Of a stretch of 64,000 nt of DNA, positions 22,601 to 32,064 are shown one piece after another. The DNA is taken from contig CM056877.1 in NCBI GenBank assembly GCA_029876055.1, positions 3,720,001 to 3,784,000 on the forward strand, written 5' to 3'. A program made the position numbers and the translations under genes. Position 1 is the first letter of the stretch. The number at the start of each line of letters is the position of its first letter. Origin of the DNA: Madurella fahalii. Taxonomy: Eukaryota > Ascomycota > Sordariomycetes > Sordariales. Under the pieces are notes generated by a model. It searched no databases. It had not been told where the DNA came from and was given only the letters and a program-made list of their open reading frames with translations.

Positions 22601-23161
22601 CGTCTGAGCAGGTCTGGAAGCCAGCAAATGCAGAAGTATACAGGATATGCGAAGAGGTCGAGATAGTCAAATAAGGTTTGAAGAAAAATGATCAGAGATG
22701 TTGGTCCCCTGTCAACCCTCGAGCTCTCACAGATTAAGGTTCTAGCGGGGTTAATCACGGGCATGCGATAACAGCACTAGGTAAAAACCTTCAGAGGAAG
22801 CCAGCATTCTAGGCGCAGCTTCCAGACTACTCCTACGCCGTCGTAACAGATGAACCGACACAGTGGCTCTACTGCAGCTTGCGGGAGACAAAAACACAAT
22901 GCCTGGGAACGCCATTACGCTGAGCTGCAGGCTTGGCACCTACACTAGGTGTTGCTTGCACACCTCCAATGCCGCTACGCAGACCCCCTAACACCCCCTG
23001 CAGCTCACAGCTTGGGTACCGCAAGGGGGTGTGCACATCCGAAGCCCGGGCCGACAGTAATTCTGCAGTTTTCGACGATTCGATTTCACTTCTTCTGATC
23101 GAGCTGAAGTTGCGACGACTCCAGATCCAGCACCGGACTGAACAGCCCCCTTGCGTCTGCG
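22601..23161. promoter_or_regulatory. Divergent promoter region between the F-box-like gene and mrs2
   Basis: 561 bp separate the two divergent start codons. The open frames here overlap on both strands and carry no recognisable content. Confidence 0.45.
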
Positions 23162-24922
23162 ATGCCTCCGGCATTGAGATTCGCAGCGCCATCGCAGAGA
23201 CTCCTCAGGTTTCTACGCGCCCAGTCCGAAGGCCTCTCGTTCGCAGAGTGCGCCTCTCCGCTGCCGGTTCGCCATGTCTGCACCTGCGGCAAACCTAGGT
23301 CGTCGCTGAGATCGTCAGCCACGCCGACAACCAGACGCGAGCCCACCCTGCGGGCGGCATTCCTGGATCTCAATGGGGTCCACCTCCCCAAGACGCTGAG
23401 GAAGCAGCGCACCGCAGCGCCAGCGAGCTCTAAGTGCCGGGGGCTCGCTGCAAGCGGCGGTGCGCGGCGCTATGCTTCGACCGAACAGGCGCCGCAGAAG
23501 AATGGCAACAAGTTTACGTGGCAGGAGTGGCTCTTCGGTCAGAAGGGAAAGAACGAGACGGACCCGCTGAAGGACGGTGACTTCAGGGTGCAGCTTGAGG
23601 AAGAGTCCGGCTCCATCTTTAAGCGCAGGTCCCTTACTGCGAAGGCTGCCCTGGACCCTAGACTGCGGTGCACCGAAGTGGACGGGAATGGCAAGGTCAT
23701 CATGGTTGACGGCGAGCTCAAGAAGAGCGAGCTGATTGCTAAGGTGGGCGACACTGAATCCATCTCGCCGCGCGTTACATATATATATATATATATATAT
23801 ATTTTCTTTTACTAACACCTGCACCGACAGTATGGTCTCCTTCCGCGCGATCTCCGCAAGATCGACTCGTCCAACCTTCCGCACATCCTCGTCCGCCCGT
23901 CGGCCATTCTCCTCAACTTGCTCCACCTAAAGGTCCTCATCAAGCATGACCGCGTCCTGCTGTTCGATGTCTACGGCTCCACCTCGTCGTACCCCCAGTC
24001 CGCTTTCATGTACGACCTACAAGGGAAGCTGCAGCAGAAGCAGAACTCGGGCGCGAACAGCTTGCCCTACGAGTTCCGCGCCCTCGAGGCCGTCCTTATG
24101 TCGGTGACGTCCGAATTGGAGGCCGACTTCGAGTCTGTCCGAGATCCCGTCATCCGCATCCTCAGCGAGCTAGAAGACGATATCGACCGGGAGAAGCTGC
24201 GGATTCTGCTCGTGCTGTCCAAGAGGGTGAGCACATTTGAGCAAAAAGCCAAATTGGTCCGTGACGCCATCGAAGAGCTCCTGGAGGCCGATGACGACCT
24301 CGCGGCCATGTACCTGACGGAGAAGACTCACGACCTCTTCCGAGGCGAGGACGATCATACCGAAGTGGAGCTACTCCTGGAATCCTACAACAAGATCTGC
24401 GACGAGGTAGTTCAAGAAGCGAGCAACCTGGTGTCGAGCATCAGAAACACGGAAGAAATGTAGGTCACTGTTTTTATCGGCGGGAGCTGGGGCGGGTGCC
24501 ATGAACCGGGACTAACCGTTGTGACTAGCATCCGCGCGATTCTTGATGCGAATCGTAACTCGCTCATGTTACTTGACCTCAAGTTCAGCGTCGGCACACT
24601 CGGGCTGGCTATGGGCACATTCCTGGCCGGTCTGTACGGCATGAACCTCGAGAACTTTATCGAGGAGACCAACTGGGGTTTTGGTGCCGTCACAGGGATC
24701 TCGTCCTTTTTCTCCCTGCTGGTCTGCTGGTACGGGCTGGTGAAGCTCCGCAAGGTGCAACGGGTCAAGATGTACGGCAGCTCCCTGAAAAGGGGCAGTC
24801 AAAGCCACTGGTTCCGCGAGGACAGCACCGACGTCCTGCTCGACCCTAGCAACCGGGAGCGGCTGCGGCGGATTAATATGCTCAAGAACGCCAAGCAGAG
24901 TCGGAAGAGATGGCCTTTTTGA
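23162..24922 (+). CDS. mrs2: Mitochondrial inner-membrane magnesium channel MRS2
   Basis: Three exons: 23162-23743, 23831-24459 and 24529-24922. The product is 534 aa. An Arg/Ser/Ala-rich N-terminus without acidic residues near the start looks like a mitochondrial presequence. The soluble domain includes LLPRDLRKIDSSN, LVRPSAILLNLLHLKVLIK, LPYEFRALEAVL and a long coiled coil. Helix TM1 (about residues 421-441) ends in the invariant GMN motif (441-443), followed by the acidic loop LENFIEE, and TM2 spans about 453-477. A basic C-terminal matrix tail follows (RINMLKNAKQSRKRWPF). Role: pentameric CorA-type channel importing Mg2+ into the matrix, needed in yeast for group II intron splicing. All family landmarks are present. 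Confidence 0.94.
23779..23802 (+). repeat. (AT)12 microsatellite in mrs2 intron 1
   Basis: Twelve perfect AT dinucleotides end 28 bases before the acceptor of the first intron and lie just upstream of a T-rich tract and a likely branch site (CTAAC). Length variation here would change the spacing of splicing signals. Confidence 0.9.
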
Positions 24923-25479
24923 TAGCCCTCCAGCACGGTTTCGATCCCGATGTTTGGGATTTCAAAAGATAATGTTCTGATTCAGGGGCTACCTGGGTTC
25001 AAGAGCGTGAGCTATGGATAGGCGGGCGTTTACGGCGTAGGTATGCCCTTGGCGCCAGGAGCAACGAAATCTGTGCTTTGCTGTTCCTGTACGATACATC
25101 TTGATGATTAGCCTTTCTCTTCTCATCATTGGTTACCACATGGGACGATCGGCTATACTACTGGATTTTAGAGGTTATGTCCCGAGAGGGGCCCAAAAAA
25201 AATTTAATGAGAAATTAAAGATCCGCTTACGGATCATGGAACATCTTATGTTGTGCTTTTAAATCGCATAACAGATGCCGGACAGGGGGTAGGATCACAG
25301 CAGTATCTCCGGCTACGCCGAATTATCGGGCCCTGGCGAAACGGGGCAAAGAGTGCCCTTTGACCGGATTCTCCGGCTCCAATCCAATCACCCGCAAAGC
25401 CCATTCACAGCCCGTCGGAAGAAGATGACGCGCAAGCTCGGTGGCGGACACAACCGGCATTGACTTGGCTGTTTACCCC
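24923..25479. other. 3' region of mrs2 and flank of the transposon island
   Basis: No gene was seen. It carries the mrs2 3' end and unremarkable sequence up to the first base of the left terminal inverted repeat. The patch around 25190-25270 is A/T-rich. Confidence 0.5.
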
Positions 25480-25702
25480 CTGTGCCTTGCAAGCACCAGG
25501 ACAGCCCCACTTTTTTGGGCTCTCCCCCCTCTGTCAGGCCAGACCGCCAGTCTGGCAGGATAGTTGAATCTGTAGATACTGAGCAAAATCGCCCAAAAAC
25601 GCGTTTTCTGAGGTTTTCGTCAATTTGAAGCGATTCTGAGCCACCCGAAGCGCTTACTTACCCTCTCACGTGCCTGCCCGCCACTTGCGCGCAGCTGCCC
25701 AG
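25480..25702 (+). repeat. Left terminal inverted repeat
   Basis: It pairs with 28831-29060 on the opposite strand. Shared blocks include CTGTGCCTTGCAAGCACCAG at the tip, CAAAAACGCGTTTTCTGAGG in the middle and ACTTGCGCGCAGCTGCCCAG at the inner edge. Differences are mostly transitions. Confidence 0.88.
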
Positions 25703-25879
25703 CCCTGTCGCCCTGACTGTCGCCCTGACTGTCGCCCTGACTGCCGCCCTGACTGTCGCCCTATCGCCCTGCCTGTTGCCCTGCCTGTTGCCCTGCCTGT
25801 TACCCTGCCTGTTACCCTGCCTGTTACCCTGCCTGTTACCCTGCCTGTCGCCCTGCCTGTCGCCCTGCCTGTCGCCCTC
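25703..25879 (+). repeat. 12-bp tandem repeat array inside the left inverted repeat
   Basis: About fourteen 12-bp units fall in two blocks: first CCCTGACTGTCG (about four units), then CCCTGCCTGTTR or CCCTGCCTGTCG (about ten). One shortened unit joins the blocks. The right arm has no matching array. Because the unit is divisible by three, it reads as tetrapeptide repeats in all frames, which explains the artificial open frames over it. Confidence 0.9.
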
Positions 25880-25893
25880 CCGCCCCAGATACT

Positions 25894-26700
25894 ATGGTCA
25901 ACTATATCAACAACCTTCTGAAGACGCAGATAGCTGTAATGCTGGCTGCAAAGGAGCACCCTGATACTGTCGCGGAAGAAGCAGGCGTTAGTCTACGGCA
26001 GGTATAGCGATATAAGTGTCTGTTTGAGTTGACTGGCGATCCATTCCCGCATCCAAAGACACCGCAAAATTCCTGTATGCTCGCCCTGTAGGCGATGGAG
26101 GTTACTAGATTACCTGCACGAGAAACCCGATATATATCTCGACGAGATGCAGTAGTTTTTGATAGTGAAATGGTGCAGAAACACACATCTACACCCACAT
26201 ACCCACCAAAAACAAGGGAGAGGGCAAAGACGGCCAAATGCCAGACAGACAAGATAGACAAGACAGGCCAGGCGACACCACCACAAATCGGGTCCCTGCA
26301 GCCTAAACAAGGTCAAAACAACATGTGCAGATAGAGCTCCCTCTGATCAGAGGGAGATCGCTTTGCACGCAAAGAAAGCTCGTCAATTGAGCTTGCAACA
26401 AGTGTGAAGAAAAGTACAGAATTGATTGTTCTGTCTAAGGAGCAATGGCCAGGACGGCCCTACTTATGGTGCGAAAGAAAATGGGCCCACGGCAAGTTCC
26501 AACCCCCGGGGCACCCTCCGAGCAACTGTGTCCCTCTGAACCCCTGCCCTCTGGGGACTGTTTTCCCCAACTCAATAGAGGAGTGCCAGATATATATATA
26601 CCAGTCGACTATCAGTCGGCGCTTAAAAGAGGAGGGCTAGACTAAGAAGAAGGCGCAATTAAAGGCATCACAACGTAGCGAACTGCTACGTGTTGTTGGA
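25894..26700 (+). pseudogene. Broken Tc1/mariner-like transposase with an internal insertion
   Basis: An N-terminal helix-turn-helix part begins at the ATG 25894 (VAEEAGVSLRQV, stop, RYKCLFELTGDPFPHPKTPQ). After a frameshift near 26095 it continues as LLDYLHEKPDIYLDEMQ, a signature of fungal DDE_3 transposases. Matching sequence resumes only near 26600 with QSTISRRLKEEG, stop, TKKKAQLKASQRSELLR, so about 430 bp of unrelated sequence interrupts the gene. No DDE catalytic core could be found downstream. Premature stops and the frameshift make it inactive. The family is assigned from remembered consensus. Confidence 0.65.
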
Positions 26701-26841
26701 ACTACAGTCTATAGCACCCACTTAATCAATTAGGCTCGTTGGGCACAGATCCACACCTCTAGAAGGTCTTCCTCAATAGGCTGGGCAGTCGCCCTGTTGT
26801 TGTGTGGTTATGTTGCAGATATCGCTCAGGAAGCAGAGAGC

Positions 26842-28815
26842 TCAGGAAGATGGCTTCTAGGCACACCCGTCACATAATCCGACATCTGTCGGCAGGTACC
26901 CCCAGCTGTACAAAGTGGGTCGCTCATTTGCGACAAAAGTCCTCATTTCCAACAGTAGGCGCCTAGCAACACGCAGCACCAGATCGCCATTTGGCGCAAC
27001 TGCAGTATTCGCTATAACTAACGTAGTTACCTACTTCTTAACTATCGTTGGCGGTAGATTATCAATCGTCGCCATTCCTTCTATAATAGCCTTGCTCTAG
27101 GACACTATCTCTGCCAAAGGTATAGTGTAATACGTTTTGTCGTTAGATATCAGGAAGCAGAAGTTCAAATCTTGACCTTTACGGTAATTCTTATACTTCA
27201 CGTCTTCCGTATAACACCAGCGACCTGTCAATACGTGCTAATTCGCTTTCTTTGGATCTTGAGCTCGGCGGGCCTCTAACTCCTATAGCATTATATTCGT
27301 CGTCGTCTTTTACGGCTTCTTCAGCAGCTTCTCGCTCGTAGCGGGCGTCATCGCAATCGCAGGCGTCGTCGAGATCGCGGGCGCGGGCACGGGCATAGGC
27401 ACGGGCGTAGGTATGGCTTGCTGACTCGATAGTATAGTATTGACTGACTAAACGTCGAAGGGAATCGATAATCCTCGCGATGGCGTTGGTATACCAGGAA
27501 TCGAAGCGGTTACGCCTAGGCGCAGTCGAATAGGGCGCTGAGCGAGCTCAAACTCGAGGGTAATATTGATAACATATAGCGACAACTTCTTACTCAACAA
27601 CTCTTATAAGATCCGGGCTATATCGATCTAGCTAAGCGGTCCAGGGCGTTCTTGCAGTGCAGGTACTGACAATACGATAAGTTCGTCAGTCTACTTAGTA
27701 TTGACTGTTGCTAGACTCTATATCTCGGTCTAGACGAGGGTAACCTGTCCCTCAATACCACTTCGCTCGAAATTACTAATAAAACTCGAATACAGGTTAT
27801 AATGAAGCTCAGATATCATCAGCAACAGGTCAGAACCTAGGTACGTATCGTCGAAGTCGTCGCTATCGCATTCGACTACCATACTATACATTGAAGTACG
27901 CTTTTGTAGGAGAGGCGGCCGGGTCTTGAGACTATATAGGTACAGGTTCTGGAACCATCTCGCCATACAGGTAACCTTGACGTCAATACCATTGGGGAGA
28001 ACTCTGGCTAACGGCTTGTCAGAAGTCTTGTTGGATCGCAATTGCGATTGCGATAGCACAGGCGTGGCCGGCGTGGCAGGCGAGGCAGGCGAGGCAGGCG
28101 ACGATAGGAACTGTATAGGCGAGGAAGGTATTACGATATGCAGCAACGTCGTCGTCGTTGTCGTCGTCGGATCAGGGCAATCGCGGTTACGATCGCATGG
28201 AGGCGGTTTCTTGACCCTCGCTTCGCCCTGGGAGTCAGGAACTTTGGGCGATACTTCGATTACCTTCGTGTAGGCCCGCAACCGCGATCGCGCCTTCGCT
28301 ACAGGAGGTTTGGAGGTTCTACTTCGATTGGATGCTGAATTCGATACTGACTTCGATACAGCAGACGCAGTACTATCGCCATCAGTCGACGCGGTTGGGC
28401 GAGCCCGCAAGCGGTTACGTAGGCGGCTGATAAGCACGTCAGTGGATTCCTGCGTTGCCGCCCCCAAATTCACCACGCGATTCGATTGTAGGGTTATATT
28501 CAACGTTGCCGACTGGCCACTGGCGCCTCGCAAGCGAATCCTTGTGATGGGACGTTGCGATGGAGTCTCAGGGACTATATCTCTTCCCTAATTCGTAACC
28601 AGACTGCTGGTTGATCTGGTTAGGCGTATACGGGGCAAGCGCTGAGGTGGCTCGTCAACGCTGCTTTGCGTAGGCGCCCGATTACGCTTCGAACCTCGCG
28701 ATGACATCGCTACAAAGCGTACAATACGACGAAGAGACCGACATTGTAGGTAAGTGGCTCGCCGGGCAGTACCAGGAAGCTTCAATATCGACTTGGGAGC
28801 GGTAAGGTCAGCCAT
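26842..28815 (-). pseudogene. Frame-intact ORF of 657 codons plus stop with 13 internal amber/ochre stops
   Basis: Reading from the ATG at 28815, just inside the right inverted repeat, one frame runs to a TGA at 26844-26842 with no frameshift. It is interrupted by about 11 TAG and 2 TAA but no TGA. The longest open stretch is the 285 codons between the stops at 28590-28588 and 27732-27730. Content: basic Arg/Ser-rich N-terminus (MSSRGSKRNRAPTQSS), Ser/Pro/Ala-rich repeats, then structured segments such as VTCMARWFQNLYLYSLKTRP, TGRWCYTEDVKYKNYRKGQD and SNDKTYYTIPLAEIVS. I recognise no family. Every stop is one transition from CAG, CAA or TGG, as expected from RIP. It probably encoded an accessory or second transposition protein of the element. 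Confidence 0.6.
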
Positions 28816-28830
28816 CAACTTGTAGCACGC

Positions 28831-29060
28831 CTGGGCAGCTGCGCGCAAGTGGCAGGCAGGCACGTGAGACGGTAAAGGCTCCAGATGCCCCAGAATCGCT
28901 TCAAATTGACGAAACCTCAGAAAACGCGTTTTTGGGCGGTTTCGCCCAGTATCTACAGATTCAACTATCCTGCTAGACTGGCAGTCTGGCCTGATAGAGG
29001 AGGGGGGGGGGGGGGGAGAGCCCAAAAAGGTGGGGCTGTTCTGGTGCTTGCAAGGCACAG
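28831..29060 (-). repeat. Right terminal inverted repeat
   Basis: This is the inverted copy of 25480-25702. It is slightly longer, mainly through a run of about 15 G near 29001-29016 that corresponds to a shorter C run on the left. Its outer tip (…GCAAGGCACAG) ends at 29060. Confidence 0.88.
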
Positions 29061-30662
29061 CCTTTGAGAACGGATGCAAAGCGCATTGGACCGGTTGGCT
29101 GCATCCACCCGACACCGAGCCAGCCCCGTTGGCGCCTTTCCCTCGATTTTGTCTTACATCAGAGCGGCAGAGAGAACCCACCGTTACTGGCCGTCTGGGG
29201 GGCCATGGCTCACGGTCCTCTGCGCGTCTTTGAGGCTCTCACCGGCCAGCCTCCGGCGTCTTGGCGGGTCTCGCCACAGGGCTCTTACCAACGTCGCCCT
29301 TATGTATTGCAGGGAAAACACCATGCCGCCAAGTAAGACGATGGACTAGCGTGTCTGGCTAGTGTGTCCCGGAGCAGAAACCCAACACAGACTGTTCTTA
29401 CAACGAGGATCCACCGCTGGGTGCCTATCATCGCTTGTGGCCGCTTGAGTGTCTCAGCCTCACGGGTTGCGAGAATGTTCAACCACCTTGGGTCGATGTA
29501 AATGAAGCCAATGGTCTCGGAAGGCTCGGTCATATGACCGGAACCACGACAACGGGCATGCCATCTCATTCTCCTGCTCCGAGGGACGCGTAAGTTATGG
29601 GGGAAGCGGCTCCGCCTCCGTACGTCTTCGACCACTGCCTCTACTGTGCAAGAGATGCGAGACGAGTGGGCCAACCCCCGATGGACCAGCAACGCGACAA
29701 CCAGAGACGCAGGAGATCCACGAACAGGATCATTCACATCAGCGTGCCGTAGCAGCTCGCTGCCCGAGTGTGGGTCAGCCAGACAGAGGAGCAGGCTCGG
29801 CACTTTTGTTTTTTTATTCGAGTGCGATATACTCACGCCGCCTCCTCCAGGAGAGACCAGCAAAGGAGGCAAAACGGTGAAGAAGTGAACGGCAGCTACC
29901 CGTATCATGCCATCCACATCACCCACTTACACCCAAGTCCGACCCCCGAAGAAGTACCCCCGTGACTCCAGCATGACTTGTCTCGACCCACCGGCTTGGT
30001 CATTGCCACTTACAGAGACGGCCGACGCGCGCGAGCGAGCGACACTTGCCTAACCCTTTCCGCTCACCGTTTCCGCCTCCGGCGTCCGCTTGCGGCGAGC
30101 GCTATTTGCCCATCATAGCCCGTGACCATTACATAACCGTACGGTTATTAACCTAGTGGGTGACCCCCCATCCGACTCATCCGGTCCCCACCAAGGGCAG
30201 GCAGGCAGCGACAGGACAGGACAGGACAGGAGGGATATAGAGAGGGGGAGAGAGAGAGAGAGCGAGACGAACGGAGGACGGGAAGGATGGGAGGCGAAAA
30301 GAGCGTTTCTCACTCACTCATCGACGTGTAAGCCCGACCTCCTCTTTGTGGATTCCCCCCGGGCCGTCTTGGGCAAGGCACGTGAGACCCAGCCCACATG
30401 GCACACGCCGAACCGAAAAGGTCTCGGCACTGGAATGATGATGATGGGCTTTGTGTATCCCTTAGTAACCTAAACCGAGACCATCTTAGCGTTTTACAGG
30501 TCGGGCGGCTTGGCAGCCGCTCCGCCCAGAAGGGTGTGAAGTTGTATGTGAGGAAAAAAAAAAAAAAAAACCACCCCGGTCCCTCCCGGGAACCGGGGGA
30601 AGGACGAGAACACACAACCAAGCCGGATGACTCACACGGAGGGGAGGGAGGCGAGAACCCGA

Positions 30663-30725
30663 CCACCACCACCACTCCCACCACCACCACTCCCACCACC
30701 ACCACTCCCACCACCACCACTCCCA
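30663..30725 (+). repeat. 15-bp minisatellite (CCACCACCACCACTC), about four units
   Basis: Four near-perfect tandem units give an artificial Thr/Pro-repeat frame on one strand and Val/Gly repeats on the other. It shows no link to a gene. Confidence 0.85.
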
Positions 30726-31953
30726 CCACCAACCACCAGTCGCACTTTACTACTAGCTCGTCGCTTCGGCAACACAACCATAGTGGCTTGTTGGTCCAAC
30801 CAGGGTCCCGTCGGACTTTTCTGGTTCCCGCCATCTAGGAGATGGGGTTTCCTTGCTGAGCGACCCTATATCTTCCGAGAACCAGTTAGAGGTCGCCACA
30901 AATGAGCAGAGAAAATGGGAACGATCTTGCAAGGGCAGTGATAACAAGGGAGTTTGAAGGTGCACAAAATGTGTAAACATTCTCGCCTGGCCTATCGGCA
31001 GGCTTCCAAGCCAACTTGATCCGTCATTCCCAGTCGGGAGACAAAGGTCCCTGACTGCAGCCGGTTTCGGGAACACCCTCGTCCACTGGGAATCGGACTC
31101 GTGGCGCGGCAATCTTCGAGTGGACGGCTGCCACTTTCTCAAGCCGGTAGTGGGGGGGGGAGGGAAGGGGGGGGCTGCAACCGCTCAAAGCGTCGTTGTC
31201 GTCGCACGGGGAGAAGCAACCACCATTTCGCTTTGCTTTGCTCTGCTTTGCTTCGAGTTTGTTTGAATAGTTGCTCGCTGTTGCTCTGCCCTAGTAGCAT
31301 GGTATCTCGAGCTATTGGCTAGTTGGAAGGACCTCCTTTGAGAATCCGGTTCCGTTGCGTGCGGGTTTCTTCGACGGCCCGAAGGTCTCGTTTCTGGGAG
31401 AAACCCCAAAAAGGTATGTCCTGTAAACTCCATGTGATGCGTTGAGCCCCAAGGCATCGGGAGGGAAAGAGGTGTAAACCTGGTGTTTGCAAATCCTCTG
31501 CCCTCGTCCGCATACGAAGTAACGCACCGATCACCTCTCCAATAATTCCTGGCACTTCTCTCCAATCCATTATGCTCCTAGTAGGTTCCCCTCCCCATCT
31601 CAACGTCCCGACCGCGAGACGCCGAGATCCAACATGTAAACACCAAAACAAACAGAATAAAACAAAGAAAAAGAGACAAACAACTTATGCATCGTACACA
31701 GGACAACAACCGCCTTCGCCATCAAAGGTTAACCAGGATTCCGCCTCCGCCCAGATGCCGTTTCCCCAGATCCAGGAAATGCATGCAAAATAAACGAAGC
31801 GTACTTTTCGCCCGTTTTTCCTTGGCCACCATCTAAGCCGTCTACGAGCTTGATGTCTTCCAAGGAGGTTGATTTGAATCAGAAACTCCGTTACGATCGC
31901 CCTTCGTCATCCCCTGCCGAAAGGAACGATTTTAAGAGACAAATAGTATCACA

Positions 31954-31972
31954 AGTGTGTGTGTGTGTGTGC
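31954..31972 (+). repeat. (GT)n microsatellite
   Basis: About nine GT dinucleotides followed by degenerate GTAT repeats. The tract lies about 90 bp beyond the cyclin stop codon, probably in its 3' untranslated region. Confidence 0.75.
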
Positions 31973-32064
31973 GTGAATGTATGTATGTTGTTGATATCGC
32001 CTGTATGCCGAATGGCGAGCAGATATTAGATATTCAAGAGAATGGCGTGCCGCCTATCGGAAAA

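Larger units (their letters stand above)
25480..29060. mobile_element. Decayed 3.58-kb DNA element with terminal inverted repeats of about 225 bp
   Basis: The sequence starting at 25480 (CTGTGCCTTGCAAGCACCAG) reappears in inverted orientation ending at 29060, and similarity continues inward for about 223 bp (left) and 230 bp (right). Between the repeats lie a 12-bp tandem array, fragments of a Tc1/mariner-like transposase on the plus strand, and a long minus-strand frame interrupted by TAG/TAA codons. I could see no target-site duplication: the flanks are TTTACCCC on the left and CCTTTGAG on the right. Differences between the two repeats are largely C/T or G/A transitions, matching mutation by RIP. 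Class II origin is inferred from repeat structure and transposase remnants. The exact family is not determined. Confidence 0.8.
29061..32064. other. Gene-poor region with simple repeats
   Basis: No gene with splice or motif support was found over 3 kb. It contains a poly-A run near 30553-30570, the 15-bp minisatellite at 30663-30725, G-rich runs near 31151-31175 and a (GT)n tract. The part nearest 32064 is the 3' untranslated region of the cyclin gene. Overlapping frames such as 29300-29926 (minus) have no recognisable content. Confidence 0.45.

Noticed and set aside
25670..25959. Arg/Gly/Gln or Pro/Leu/Ala repeat proteins on both strands
   Set aside because: They are by-products of the 12-bp tandem array, which stays open in every frame.
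25480..29060. Possible captured secondary-metabolite or defence gene inside the element
   Set aside because: The minus-strand frame shows no NACHT, patatin, HET or biosynthetic motif that I can recognise, so no such function is claimed.
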